64,000 nucleotides of DNA, from the NCBI RefSeq assembly GCF_002157145.1, contig NZ_CP021361.1:3465001-3529000 (forward strand). Direction: 5' to 3'. Under the pieces are notes generated by a model. The model made no database searches. It had not been told where the DNA came from and saw only the letters and a list, made by a program, of their open reading frames with translations. Positions 1 through 9,309 of this stretch are shown piece by piece (the stretch's first letter is position 1; the number at the start of each line of letters is the position of its first letter). The DNA is from Acidovorax carolinensis. GTDB lineage: Bacteria > Pseudomonadota > Gammaproteobacteria > Burkholderiales > Burkholderiaceae_C. Both the position numbers and the translations under genes were made by a program.

Positions 1-2102
1 GAACTCACGGTCGCCGTCCATGGTCTTGCGATTGGTGGACAGCGCCATCAGGGCGTGCGACTGCTCCCCCTGCGGTGCGATCCACACCCACACGCGGCGC
101 TCGCGCACGTAGAGCATGGCAAAAACACCCAGAATCAGCAAGGCACAGCCCAGATAGACAATGTTCTTGCCAGGGGCTCGCGCCACCTGAAAGACACTGG
201 CCTGCACCTGGGTGAAGTCCTTGAGTTCAAAAACCAGCGGCGCCGGGTAGATCTGCGCATCACTGAGCGAGAGCACCGCCTGCGTCATGAACGTCTGTGT
301 CTGGTCACTCTGTTCCAGGGGTTTGAGGCCAGCACGCTCGCGCGTGAGCTGCGCCAGCTCGAACAGGGCGCCGTTGAGAATGCGCACCAGCACCTCGCCA
401 GCACGCGAGCGTTCTGCCTCGGGCACGTTGGCTTCCATGAAGTCGGAAATGGCCGGCAAGCCGCCAATCTTCTTGCCCTCGGGCCCATTGCTTCCGGCAA
501 ACAGCGCCAGTGCGCGCGACGCGGATTGCGACAGCTGCTCGGCCAGTTCGGGGCGGGACGCCTCCACCGCCTGCGATACATACCGGCGCACGGCCTGCTC
601 ACGCGCCGCCGGGTCACCCAGCGCGGCATGAAGGCGCATGAACCCGTCCATGGAGCTCTGGTCGTCGGCAGGAACACGCAGGTAACGGAACGGATCGGCG
701 GGGTTCTCGCGCACCCCCAGCAGGAACACGGGCATTCCATCGCCGGTGTCCACCGGCAGCATGTAGTTGTGGAACTCGCGCGCCTGGCCGGCCGCATCGC
801 GCAGCTTGTAGCTCACGCTGGGGCCCACATTGCGCAGTTCCTTCTTGCTCACGGTCTTGTTGGCGGCACCCAGGCGCGACTCCACCGACTCACGCAGATC
901 GACCTTGCGCACATCGACGCCCGATCCTGTCGCCGTTCCAGCACCGCCCAGGTTCTCGACATTGATGATGCGCAGGGCCGTGAATTCGAGCGTGAGTTTC
1001 TCGCCACCCGTCGCACCGCCGCTGCCGACCAGTTCGGTGGATCCGCCCACCGTGCCTTCGATGTCAAATGCCTTGGCCCCCGCCACCATGGGCATGGCGC
1101 GCAGCTTCAGGTGCGAGCCGCCATCGTCAAAACTCGACTGGTAGATCTCGACCCCCTTATAGCTGGCGGGGTGGTTCACCTCGATGCGGGCGGGCGTTTT
1201 CGCGCCAGTCTCCTTGTCGTGGATGATGATCTCGCTGGCGAACAGCTTGGGCATGCCGGTGGAGTAATGCTCCACGATGAACTTCTTGAGTTCGATGGCA
1301 AAGGGCAATTCCTGCAACAGCACGCCGTCGGACTGGCTCAGGATGGCGGTGCTCGACTGCGTACCCTCGGCCACCACCAGGTTGCCGCGGAACGTGGGGT
1401 TGCGCTCGGACAGGCGGTGTTCAGGCTTCACCTCGGAAATGAGGCCACTGCCGGCATAGGGCGTCTTGCCGCCCAGCAGCATCTGGGCCCGCACGATCAG
1501 GTCGCCGTCGAACAAACCGCCCAGGCAGATGAGCACGATGGCGCTGTGCGCGGCGATATAACCAATCTTGTTGGCAGCTCCCGCCTTGGCCGCCACCATC
1601 CAGCCAGAACCAGAGCCCTTGACCGAATCGCGCTGCTGCAGCCGCACCTTCCAGCCGCCACTGGCCAGGGTGCTGCCGATGCGCCGCGCTGCGGCCTCGG
1701 CAGATTCGGTCAATGGCGCCTCGGCCTTGTGGTGAAAGGCCTTGAGGCTTTGCTCGCGGATGTTTTCCTTGTAAACCTTGAGATCCACCAGAATTTTGGG
1801 GGTGTTGCGGGCAATGCACAAAGAGGTGCTGACCACCAGAAAGGCGAGAATCAGCAAGAACCACCATGCGCTGTACACCGCATTGAGCTGGATGGCTGCA
1901 AACAATTCCGCCCAGAACGGGCCGAACTGGTTCACGTAGTTCACCGCAGGCTCGTGCTGCTTGAGCACCGTGCCAATGACCGACGCAATGCAGATCACCG
2001 TCAGCAGCGAAATCGCAAACCGCATGGAAGACAGCAGCTCGATGCCTGCACGCAGGGCCTGGGGCCAGACCGGACTTGAACGCCTTGGGTTGTGTCAGAC
2101 AT
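1..2102 (-). CDS. resB: Cytochrome c biogenesis protein ResB (3' end beyond window; apparent frameshift)
   Basis: ResB is the membrane partner of CcsA/ResC in system II cytochrome c maturation, which carries haem to the periplasm for attachment to apocytochromes. The minus-strand product has a hydrophobic segment just after the N-terminus, a second (with AWWFLLILAFLVVS) near residue 75, a third near residue 185, a long periplasmic domain, and a last membrane span near the C-terminus, as in the family. The ATG at 2102 gives MSDTTQGVQVRSG and then leaves frame. Adding one C to the run at 2061-2064 restores a continuous reading into the conserved ELLSSMRFAISLL region. The stop codon lies beyond base 1. 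The cytochrome c gene just upstream is a plausible client. Confidence 0.9.
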
Positions 2103-2134
2103 GAGAGGGGGTGAACGCAGGCACTAAAGAAAAA

Positions 2135-2165
2135 GGGCGGGGCCATCTGAACGATGGGCCCGCCC
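2135..2165. terminator. Hairpin terminator between cytochrome c4 and resB
   Basis: A 13-bp stem with one mismatch (2135-2147 with 2153-2165) and a five-base loop lies downstream of the cytochrome gene on the minus strand. T-rich tracts follow it on both strands, so it can act as an intrinsic terminator in either direction. Confidence 0.6.
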
Positions 2166-2235
2166 GTTTTGGGGTTTGTTATTGGCGGTTGGTTCCAGCC
2201 TTCCCGCCTGGCGGGGCCGGAAAGATCAAAAAACC

Positions 2236-2877
2236 TCAGCGCAGGCCGGCAATATAGTCGGCCACTGCCTTGATTTCCCGGTCGTTGAGCTTGGCAGCGA
2301 CCTGGGTCATCTGGTTGCTGTTGCCGCGCGAGCCGTCGCGGAACATCTTCAGTTGCGACGCCGTGTAGTCGGCATGCTGGCCCGACAGGCGCGGGTATTG
2401 GGCCGGAATGCCAGCGCCGTTGGGGCTGTGGCAGCCCGCGCAGGCGGCAATCTGGCGGTCCGCAATGCCACCGCGGTAGATGCGCTCGCCCAGGGCCACC
2501 AGGGCCTTGTCCGAAGCAGCACCTGCCTTGGCGGGCTTGGAGGCCGCCCAGTAGGCGATGTTCTTCATATCCTCGTCGGTCAGCATCGACGCAAAGCCCG
2601 TCATGATGGCGTTGTTGCGCTTGCCGGACTTGAATTCCTGCAACTGCTTGACCAGATATTCAGGGTGCTGCTGCGCCAGCTTCGGGTTGGCCGCAATGGC
2701 GGAATTGCCATCCGCACCGTGGCATGCAGCGCACACCGCGGTGAAGCTGGCCTCGCCCTTGACCAGGTCGGGCTTGGCCGCCTTGGTCGGCGCCGCAGGA
2801 GTTTCGCCCGCAGAAAAGGCCGGGAAAGCGGGCGCTGCCAGTGCGGCAGCCATCAGCATAGAGGCGAGCAACTTCAT
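2236..2877 (-). CDS. Dihaem cytochrome c4-type protein
   Basis: This is a 213-residue periplasmic electron carrier. An N-terminal signal peptide (about residues 1-23, ending AFSA) is followed by two homologous class I cytochrome c domains. The haem-binding motifs are CAACH at residues 49-53 and CAGCH at 146-150. Candidate distal methionines sit in GFASMLTD (Met98) and in the matching SNQMTQ segment of the second half. The two-domain arrangement and length fit cytochrome c4, which usually feeds electrons from the bc1 complex to terminal oxidases. It lies directly upstream of resB, a haem-handling gene, and is divergent from engB with only about 70 bases between them. Confidence 0.9.
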   Translation of the reverse strand: MKLLASMLMAAALAAPAFPAFSAGETPAAPTKAAKPDLVKGEASFTAVCAACHGADGNSAIAANPKLAQQHPEYLVKQLQEFKSGKRNNAIMTGFASMLTDEDMKNIAYWAASKPAKAGAASDKALVALGERIYRGGIADRQIAACAGCHSPNGAGIPAQYPRLSGQHADYTASQLKMFRDGSRGNSNQMTQVAAKLNDREIKAVADYIAGLR

Positions 2878-2949
2878 ATCGAGGGTCTGTATTTAGGTCC
2901 GCAAAACCACGCGATTCTACAATGAGGCTCCAACGCATCCGAACTTTCC

Positions 2950-3693
2950 ATGACGACACCCTCCTCCGCGCCAGTTGCTGGCTCCCTTCCGCCCGCACCT
3001 GACGCCAAGATCGCCATGGGCTGGATGCACACCGCCAAGTTTCTGACCACGGCTGCGCAACTGCACCATCTGCCCCCGATCGATGTGCCCGAGATCGCCT
3101 TCGTGGGCCGCTCCAACGCGGGCAAATCCACCTGCATCAACACGCTCACGCAGCAAAAACAGCTGGCCTTTGCCTCCAAGAAACCCGGCCGAACGCAGCA
3201 CATCAATTTGTTCTCGCTGGGCAAGCAGGGCGTGACCGACGCGGTGCTGGCCGACCTGCCCGGTTACGGCTATGCCGCCGTGTCGCGCTCGGACAAGGTG
3301 CGCTGGCAACAGGTGATGGTGAACTACTTGGTCAGCCGCCCCGGCCTCACCGGCATCGTGCTGCTGTGTGACCCGCGCCTGGGCCTGACCGAGCTGGACG
3401 AGGCCCTCCTTGAAGTGGTGCGCCCGCGCGTCGAGGAAGGCCTGAAATTCCTGATCGTGCTGACCAAGGCCGACAAGCTCACGCGCGCCGAGCAGGCCAA
3501 GGTGCTGTCGATTACGCGACTACAGGCTGGCGGCGGCGAGGTGAAGATGTTCTCGGCCCTCAAGAAGCAGGGCGTGGACGAAGTAGCGCAACTGCTGTGG
3601 CAATGGGCACACCCGGTGTTGCCGGCGACTGTGGCCTCAGAAGCAGCGCCCGAGCCCACCCCCGAAACCCCAGAGGATTCCCAGCCAAACTAG
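2950..3693 (+). CDS. engB: Ribosome biogenesis GTP-binding protein EngB (YsxC/YihA)
   Basis: EngB is a TRAFAC-class GTPase needed for assembly of the large ribosomal subunit. The G1 loop GRSNAGKST is at about residues 53-61, followed by G3 DLPGYGYA and G4 TKADKL. Length (247 residues) is slightly above the usual 200-220 because of an N-terminal leader of about 20 residues and a proline/glutamate-rich tail. A shorter start at the ATG near residue 23 or 26 is possible. The gene is divergent from the cytochrome c4 gene. A dispersed palindromic repeat begins at its stop codon. Confidence 0.93.
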   Translation: MTTPSSAPVAGSLPPAPDAKIAMGWMHTAKFLTTAAQLHHLPPIDVPEIAFVGRSNAGKSTCINTLTQQKQLAFASKKPGRTQHINLFSLGKQGVTDAVLADLPGYGYAAVSRSDKVRWQQVMVNYLVSRPGLTGIVLLCDPRLGLTELDEALLEVVRPRVEEGLKFLIVLTKADKLTRAEQAKVLSITRLQAGGGEVKMFSALKKQGVDEVAQLLWQWAHPVLPATVASEAAPEPTPETPEDSQPN

Positions 3694-3739
3694 GCGCTGG
3701 CGCTTATGCATCAAGCGGCAGAAGCTACTGAATGCATAG
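3693..3739. repeat. AGCGCTT-core palindromic repeat, degenerate copy
   Basis: The segment carries the GGCGCTTATGCATCAAGCG core and a following GAAGCTACTGAA block, resembling the clearer copies at 4639 and 23226. It fills the space between engB and the hydrolase and covers the first of two possible hydrolase start codons. Confidence 0.55.
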
Positions 3740-4651
3740 CACCATGATTTCTACACAAGACTTGGCTCTGCCGCATGGCATCACCCTGCAGTGCCGCGTG
3801 AGCGGCGTGGCGGGCCGGCCCACCCTGATTTTTCTGCACGGCTTTCCGGAAGGCGCTTTCATCTGGGACGCGTTGCTGCTGCATTTTTCGCGCCCTGAAA
3901 ACGGCGGCTACCGCTGCGTGGCGCCCAACCTGCGCGGCTTTGGCGCATCCAGCAGCCCCAACGACGTGGCGGCCTACCGCGCCAAATACCTCGTGCAGGA
4001 TCTTGTCGCGCTGATCGCCGCCGAATGCCCGGCGGCGCTTTGGAATGCCTGGTGGCACATGACTGGGGCGGCGCGGTGGCCTGGAACCTAGCCAACCAGC
4101 AGCCGCAGTTGCTCAAGCGGCTGGCCATCTTCAATTCGCCGCACCCGGGCGCCTTTTTGCGCGAGCTGCAGCACAACCCCGCGCAGCAGGTGGCCAGCCA
4201 GTACATGCACTTTCTGTGCAGGCCCGATGCCGAGGCGCTGCTGGCCGAAGACGACTTTCGCCGCCTGTTCGCCTTTTTCAACACCCGTGATGGCAAAGCA
4301 CCCGACTGGCTCACCCCCGCCGTGCGCGCGCAATACCGCGCCCTGTGGCAGCGCGGCCTGACGGGCGCCTGCAACTATTACCGCGCCAGCCCGCTGCGCC
4401 CGCCGCGCGCGGGCGACCCGGCCGCACAGGCCATCACCCTGCCCGAATCGATGCTGACGGTGGATGTGCCCACGCTGGTGCTGTGGGGCATGGACGACCC
4501 CGCCCTGCTGCCGGGTCTGCTCGACGGCCTGCCCGGCTGGGTGCCGCAGCTGCAATTGCACCGCATGGCAGGCGCATCGCACTGGATCGTGCACGAGCAC
4601 CCCGAGCGCGTGGCCATGGAATTGCAGCGGTTTTTGCAATCAAAACAATAG
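3732..4651 (+). CDS. Alpha/beta hydrolase, epoxide hydrolase/dehalogenase type (apparent frameshift)
   Basis: The oxyanion-hole motif LHGFPEG comes about 32 residues from the second start. The nucleophile elbow is AHDWGGAVAW, with Asp in place of Ser as in epoxide hydrolases and haloacetate dehalogenases. A late GASHWIVHEHPERV supplies the catalytic His. The reading frame breaks after IAAECP: the CCC at 4028-4030 needs one more C to continue into GGALECLVAHDWGG. With that base the product is about 300 residues, the normal length. Start is either ATG 3732, inside a repeat, or ATG 3744; the second seems more natural. The stop codon lies inside another repeat copy. Substrate cannot be told from sequence. 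Confidence 0.85.
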
Positions 4652-4700
4652 CTGCTGGCGCTTATTAGATAAGCGCTTGCCGCCAATTTGATTCAAATTT
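4639..4700. repeat. AGCGCTT-core palindromic repeat, well-preserved copy
   Basis: The core TGGCGCTTATTAGATAAGCG forms an inverted repeat flanked by a CAAAACAATAGCTGC block and an AATTTGATTCAAATTTT block. The hydrolase stop codon (TAG at 4649-4651) is part of the repeat, and the acyltransferase stop on the other strand abuts its far end, so the element fills a convergent junction and may act as a terminator. Confidence 0.8.
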
Positions 4701-5570
4701 TCAGGAATACACTGAAGGCTCGCCTTCGGGCCGCGTCTTGAAGCGCTTGTGCACCCAGTAGTACTGCCCGGGCGACACATCGATGTAGCGCTGCAGGTTG
4801 GCGTTCATGAGGGCCGTGTCGGCCGCGACATCGTCGCTGGGATAGCCGGGCCAGGCGGGCGAAATCTCGGCGCAATAGCCCGTGGGCGTGAGGCGGGTGA
4901 CCATGGCGATCACCTTGGCGCGCCCCAACCGCGCAAACCGGGGCAGCGATGGCACGGTGGCGGCCTGCACGCCATAGAACGGCACGAACAACGAGTCGTT
5001 GCGGCCAAAGTCCATGTCGGGCAGCAGGTACAGCAGCCCGCCCTTGCGCAGGTTGGAAATGATGGGCTTGACGCCATCGGCCCGGTTGAGCATGCGCACA
5101 TCGCCAAAGCGCTGGCGCCCCGCCATGAACCAGGCATCCACGGCCGGATCGGGATGCGTGGAGAAGATGGACGTGAACGCGCGCGGCGTGTGCAGCGTGA
5201 GCGCCGTGCCCCCGGCATCCATGCCATAGAAATGCGGGGCAAAGATGATGGTGGGGGTGTCGCCCTCCAGTTCAGCCAGCGCGCCCTGCAAGCGCACGCG
5301 CCGCTGCACCACCTCGCGCGGGGCAAACCACAGCCAGCTGCGATCCAGCCAGGTCTGGCTGAACACCACAAAGGTTTCACGCGCCCAGCGGCGCCGTTGC
5401 GCAGCGGACACATCGGGGAAACACAGCGCCAGATTGCGCAGGGCCACCTTGCGGCGCGGCGCGGCCAGCAGGTACGCCAACTGGCCCAGGCACCAGCCCA
5501 GCGCCCGCAGCGCGGGCAAGGGCACATGCGCCAGCACCCGCATGAACCACACACCCAGGCGCCCCGTCAT
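4701..5570 (-). CDS. lpxL: Lipid A biosynthesis acyltransferase (LpxL/HtrB type)
   Basis: This 289-residue inner-membrane enzyme belongs to the family that moves a fatty acyl chain from acyl-ACP onto Kdo2-lipid IVA. The catalytic HX4D motif is HFYGMD, His113 to Asp118. A hydrophobic N-terminal stretch anchors it, and FVPFYGVQAAT plus the late QYYWVHKRFKTRP are family hallmarks. Its start overlaps the stop of the next acyltransferase upstream by four bases, so the two are translationally coupled. Which acyl chain it adds is not visible in the sequence, so the symbol is by family only. Confidence 0.88.
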   Translation of the reverse strand: MTGRLGVWFMRVLAHVPLPALRALGWCLGQLAYLLAAPRRKVALRNLALCFPDVSAAQRRRWARETFVVFSQTWLDRSWLWFAPREVVQRRVRLQGALAELEGDTPTIIFAPHFYGMDAGGTALTLHTPRAFTSIFSTHPDPAVDAWFMAGRQRFGDVRMLNRADGVKPIISNLRKGGLLYLLPDMDFGRNDSLFVPFYGVQAATVPSLPRFARLGRAKVIAMVTRLTPTGYCAEISPAWPGYPSDDVAADTALMNANLQRYIDVSPGQYYWVHKRFKTRPEGEPSVYS

Positions 5571-6415
5571 GCGGCGCCCCCGGCAGCGGCTTCAGCTCGC
5601 GGCTGCTTGTAGCGGGCATAGCCCCACAGGTATTGCTCGGGACATTGGCGGATGAGATGTTCCATGGCCTGGTTGATTTGCAAGACAGCAGCCTCCAGCC
5701 GCTCATCGAGCGGCGCGGGCAAGGTTTCGAAGTGGGTGACAAAACCACGGCCCCAGGACAGGCGCTCGCAGCGCGCCAGCACCACGGCCGCACCGGTCTG
5801 CTGGGCCAGGCGCACGGCCAGCGTCATGGTGTAGGCATCGCGGCCAAAAAAAGGCGACCAAACTCCCTGCCCCTCGGGCGGCACCTGGTCGGGCAGCAGG
5901 CCCACGGCCTCGCCGCGGCGCAGCGCCTTGATCATCTGGCGCACGCCCGACAGCGTGGTGGGCACCGCCAGCATGCCGGGGCGATTGCGTGCGGTCGCCA
6001 TCACGGTGGCCAGCCAGGGCTGGCGCGCCGGACGGTAGAGCACCGTGATGGGCCCATGCACCGCGCTCCAATGCCGCGCCGCCATCTGCGCGGACAGCTC
6101 GAAACAACCCAGGTGGGGCGTGAGAAACACAATGCCGCGCCCGGCAGCGTAGGCCTGCTCCACACAGGCCTCGTTCGACATACCGCAGGGCAAGGGCGCA
6201 CCCAGCCACAGCCGCGGCAACTCGGCCACCATGCGGCCCGCATGGGCCACTGCAGCGCGCACCGCGCCAAACGAATAACCCGCCAGCGCCGAATTCGCCA
6301 GGAACCGGCGCCGGTAGGCAGGGGATGCGCAAAACGCCACCCAGCCCATCGCCGAACCCATGACATGCAGCAACCACAGTGGAAATACGGAAAAGAATCG
6401 AAAGACAACTGGCAT
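5567..6415 (-). CDS. Second lysophospholipid/lipid A acyltransferase with HX4E motif
   Basis: The 282-residue protein shares the fold of its neighbour: hydrophobic N-terminus, LLPDQVPPEGQGVWSPFFG in mid-protein and EQYLWGYARYKQPR near the end. Its catalytic motif is HLGCFE (His101 to Glu106), so the acidic residue is Glu. This variant is common in the wider LpxL/LpxM group. It is the first gene of a two-gene unit that runs away from metK. Paralogous pairs like this usually add the two secondary acyl chains of lipid A in turn, or one of them serves ornithine lipids; that assignment is inference. Confidence 0.85.
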   Translation of the reverse strand: MPVVFRFFSVFPLWLLHVMGSAMGWVAFCASPAYRRRFLANSALAGYSFGAVRAAVAHAGRMVAELPRLWLGAPLPCGMSNEACVEQAYAAGRGIVFLTPHLGCFELSAQMAARHWSAVHGPITVLYRPARQPWLATVMATARNRPGMLAVPTTLSGVRQMIKALRRGEAVGLLPDQVPPEGQGVWSPFFGRDAYTMTLAVRLAQQTGAAVVLARCERLSWGRGFVTHFETLPAPLDERLEAAVLQINQAMEHLIRQCPEQYLWGYARYKQPRAEAAAGGAA

Positions 6416-6426
6416 TAAAATGGGCA

Positions 6427-6483
6427 GGTCGCTGAGTTAAATGAGCAACTTGCAGGGCGACGTTAAAAAAATCTGCTAAAGCG
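6427..6483 (+). promoter_or_regulatory. SAM-II-like riboswitch upstream of metK
   Basis: A GTCGC/GCGAC stem closes a loop that contains TGAGTTAAAT and CTTGCAGG. An A-rich strand and CTGCTAAAGCG follow. This matches the architecture of SAM-II (SAM_alpha): stem P1, a loop with a U-rich strand, and a downstream GCTAAA tail that forms a pseudoknot with the loop (here GCAG with CTGC). A TAAAAT at 6416-6421 would place the transcript start right at the element. It precedes the SAM synthetase gene, the expected target. No covariance search was possible. Confidence 0.65.
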
Positions 6484-6547
6484 TTCGCCAAAGCTCCTTC
6501 GGGGTGAGGGCAACGCCCCAGATGCCGGAACACAGGAGTTTATTCAA

Positions 6548-7738
6548 ATGGCGAACGACTTTCTTTTTACCTCGGAATCCGTCTCCGAAGGCCACCCCGA
6601 CAAGGTGGCTGACCAGATCTCGGATGCGATCCTCGATGCAATCCTCAAGGCAGACCCGCGCGCCAGGGTTGCGGCAGAAACCCTGACCAATACCGGCCTC
6701 GTGGTGCTGGCAGGCGAAATCAGCATCCGCTCCGATGCCCAGACGCCCGATTACATTCAAATAGCGCGCGACACCATCAAGCGCATCGGCTATGACAACA
6801 CCGATTACGGCATCGACTACAAGGGCTGCGCCGTGCTCGTGGCCTATGACAAGCAATCGAACGACATCGCCCAGGGCGTGGACCACGCGAGCGACGACCA
6901 CCTGAACACCGGTGCCGGCGACCAGGGCCTGATGTTTGGCTACGCCTGCGATGAAACCCCTGAGCTGATGCCTGCGCCCATTTACTATGCGCACCGCTTG
7001 GTCGAGCGCCAGGCCCAGTTGCGCAAGGACGGCCGCCTGCCCTTCCTGCGCCCAGACGCCAAGTCGCAAGTGACGATGCGCTACGTGGACGGCAAGCCCC
7101 ACAGCATCGACACCGTGGTGCTGTCCACCCAGCACCACCCAGACCAGAGCGAAACGCAAACCAAGATGAAGGCCAGCTTCACCGAAGCCATCATCGAAGA
7201 GATCATCAAGCCCGTGCTGCCCAAGGAGTGGCTGCAGAACACGCGCTACCTGATCAACCCCACCGGCCGATTCGTCATTGGCGGCCCCCAGGGCGACTGC
7301 GGCCTGACCGGCCGCAAGATCATCGTGGACACCTACGGCGGTGCCTGCCCCCACGGCGGCGGCGCCTTCAGTGGCAAGGACCCAACGAAGGTGGACCGCT
7401 CGGCCGCCTACGCCGCACGCTACGTGGCCAAGAACATCGTGGCGGCGGGCCTGGCCAAGCAGTGCCAGATTCAGGTGGCCTACGCCATTGGCGTGGCCGA
7501 ACCCATGAACATCACCGTGTACACCGAGGGCACGGGCGTGATTTCGGACGAGCGCATCGCCGCGCTGGTCAAGGAACACTTCGACCTGCGCCCCAAAGGC
7601 ATCATCCAGATGCTGGACCTGCTGCGCCCCATTTACGAAAAGACGGCCGCCTATGGCCACTTCGGCCGTGAAGAACCCGAGTTCAGCTGGGAACGGACGG
7701 ACAAGGCTGCTGCACTGCGTGCGGCAGCGGGCCTGTAA
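6548..7738 (+). CDS. metK: S-adenosylmethionine synthetase
   Basis: MetK condenses ATP and methionine to SAM in the cytoplasm. The 396-residue product has the family length and all signatures: [11 protein letters not shown] (His16), [12 protein letters not shown] in the flexible-loop region, and [16 protein letters not shown]. The ATG at 6548 is preceded by ACACAGGAG about nine bases upstream. The leader carries a SAM-II-like riboswitch, so the product probably represses its own gene. The last codons ([11 protein letters not shown]) reappear in frame 138 bases downstream, beyond the stop. Confidence 0.97.
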   Translation: MANDFLFTSESVSEGHPDKVADQISDAILDAILKADPRARVAAETLTNTGLVVLAGEISIRSDAQTPDYIQIARDTIKRIGYDNTDYGIDYKGCAVLVAYDKQSNDIAQGVDHASDDHLNTGAGDQGLMFGYACDETPELMPAPIYYAHRLVERQAQLRKDGRLPFLRPDAKSQVTMRYVDGKPHSIDTVVLSTQHHPDQSETQTKMKASFTEAIIEEIIKPVLPKEWLQNTRYLINPTGRFVIGGPQGDCGLTGRKIIVDTYGGACPHGGGAFSGKDPTKVDRSAAYAARYVAKNIVAAGLAKQCQIQVAYAIGVAEPMNITVYTEGTGVISDERIAALVKEHFDLRPKGIIQMLDLLRPIYEKTAAYGHFGREEPEFSWERTDKAAALRAAAGL

Positions 7739-8083
7739 AGGCCCCGAGCGCAGCGAGTTTGACGCTGCGTCAACGCAGGCTCATATCGGCAACACCGGTG
7801 TGAGGGGCCGAAAGGCCCGTGCCGCAGCCAACAGACGGACAAGGCAGCAGCACTGCGTGCTGCTGCACGCTCTCAGCGCAGTACACCCCTCAGAGTCATG
7901 GCAGCGCCCCGCAGCGCTCCAACGCCCTCACCCGAGCAGCGCTATTACAACAGGAGCAGCCTGCGCCTGTATATTGGTCCCCTGGAGCCAAAAGTGACAG
8001 GCAACCCAGAAAAATCCAGCGCAAGGCGCTATTGTTTTTGATACAAGCGAATCCCCACTTGCGCCCCAGGAGACCGGAGACCC
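7739..8083. other. Intergenic stretch metK-nadM with a partial metK 3' copy
   Basis: No convincing gene lies here. It contains a short GGGCC-GAAA-GGCCC hairpin near 7805-7817 and a 35-base near-copy of the metK 3' end at 7833-7866. A degenerate AGCGC palindrome with a TATTGTTTTTGATA flank lies at about 8018-8052. The ribosome site CAGGAGACCGGAG just before 8084 belongs to the next gene. Confidence 0.6.
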
Positions 8084-9121
8084 ATGTACGACATCGCCAT
8101 CTACATCGGGCGTTTTGAACCCGTCCACAACGGCCACATGGCCTTGCTGCAGCGTGCGCTCGCCAGCGCCCGCCGCGTGATCGTGGTGATGGGGTCGGCC
8201 TGGCAGGCACGCTCGCCCAAGAACCCGTTCACCTGCCATGAGCGCGCCGACATGATGCTGGGTGCCCTGACCGGGCCCGACCGGGCCCGCGTGCAGATGC
8301 TGCCGATGCGCGACTACTACGACGAGGCCGTGTGGGTGCGGGCCGTGCGCAAGGGCGTGGCCCAGATGGCACCGGAAGCAGCCCGTATCGGCCTCGTGGG
8401 CCACTTCAAGGATGCCACCAGCAGCTACCTGAGCGCCTTCCCAGGCTGGGAGCTGATCAACGTGGACCGCCAGGGCCGCATCGATGCCACGGCCATCCGC
8501 GATGCCTACTTTGGTGCCACGCCGGGCACCGTGCGGGCAGGTCTGGACGACCTCGCCACCCAGATGCCCGACAGCACCCTGGGCTTTCTGGAGCGCTTTG
8601 CACAAACCGCCCATTACCCTGCGCTGCAGGAAGAGTGGCGCATGCTGCGCGGCTACCGCGAGGCCTGGTCTGCTGCCCCCTACCCGCCGGTGTTCGTCAC
8701 GGTGGATGCCGTGGTTCGCTGCCAGAACCAGGTGCTGCTGATTCGCCGCGCCCACGCACCCGGCAAGGGCCAGCGGGCAGTGCCGGGGGGCTTCATCGAG
8801 CAGCGCGAAACGGTGTGGCAGTCATGCCTGCGCGAGTTGGCCGAAGAGACCCATTGCACGCTTGCCGAAGCCCGCATGCGCGCGGCCCTGCAGTCGGTGG
8901 CGGTATTTGACCACCCGGACCGCAGCCAGCGCGGACGCACGATCACGCATGCACACTACTTCGACCTGGGCGATGCGCCGTTTCCGGCCGTGCGGGCCGA
9001 TGACGATGCCATGCAGGTGGAATGGGTTCCCGTGGAAAAGCTGGCCGCACTGGAAGAAGAGTTCTTTGAAGACCATTTCCACATGCTGGACCACTTTCTG
9101 GGCATTACGGGTTCTGTGTAA
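8084..9121 (+). CDS. Bifunctional NMN adenylyltransferase / Nudix hydrolase
   Basis: The 345-residue protein joins two domains. Residues 1-190 form a nucleotidyltransferase with GRFEPVHNGH (HXGH at 15-18), which makes NAD from NMN and ATP. Residues 200-345 form a Nudix domain, often acting on ADP-ribose. The Nudix box starts at Gly236 and runs GFIEQRE, then REL and EE at 250-255. The usual Gly two residues after the EE pair is His257, a deviation that may alter activity. The architecture matches the cyanobacterial and proteobacterial NadM-Nudix fusions linked to NAD salvage. It stands alone, with no NAD genes beside it. Confidence 0.93.
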   Translation: MYDIAIYIGRFEPVHNGHMALLQRALASARRVIVVMGSAWQARSPKNPFTCHERADMMLGALTGPDRARVQMLPMRDYYDEAVWVRAVRKGVAQMAPEAARIGLVGHFKDATSSYLSAFPGWELINVDRQGRIDATAIRDAYFGATPGTVRAGLDDLATQMPDSTLGFLERFAQTAHYPALQEEWRMLRGYREAWSAAPYPPVFVTVDAVVRCQNQVLLIRRAHAPGKGQRAVPGGFIEQRETVWQSCLRELAEETHCTLAEARMRAALQSVAVFDHPDRSQRGRTITHAHYFDLGDAPFPAVRADDDAMQVEWVPVEKLAALEEEFFEDHFHMLDHFLGITGSV

Positions 9122-9309
9122 AAGCGGTTCACCGCGAGCGGGGACCTTGCAGTCATGCGGCGCAAGGCCGGCCCGCTGGAACGATTCACCCGTGCAATGG
9201 CCCGCACCACCGCGTCAGACATCAGACCGGAACGAGCCCAGCGGAGTGGCACCAGGAACTGAAGGCAGGTACTCACTCAAGACTGGAGCACCTGCGCTTG
9301 TCCCACCCT

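Noticed and set aside
55-2079. 674-codon plus-strand open frame over resB
   Set aside because: The minus strand carries recognisable ResB sequence. The plus reading lacks any family motif and has antisense composition.
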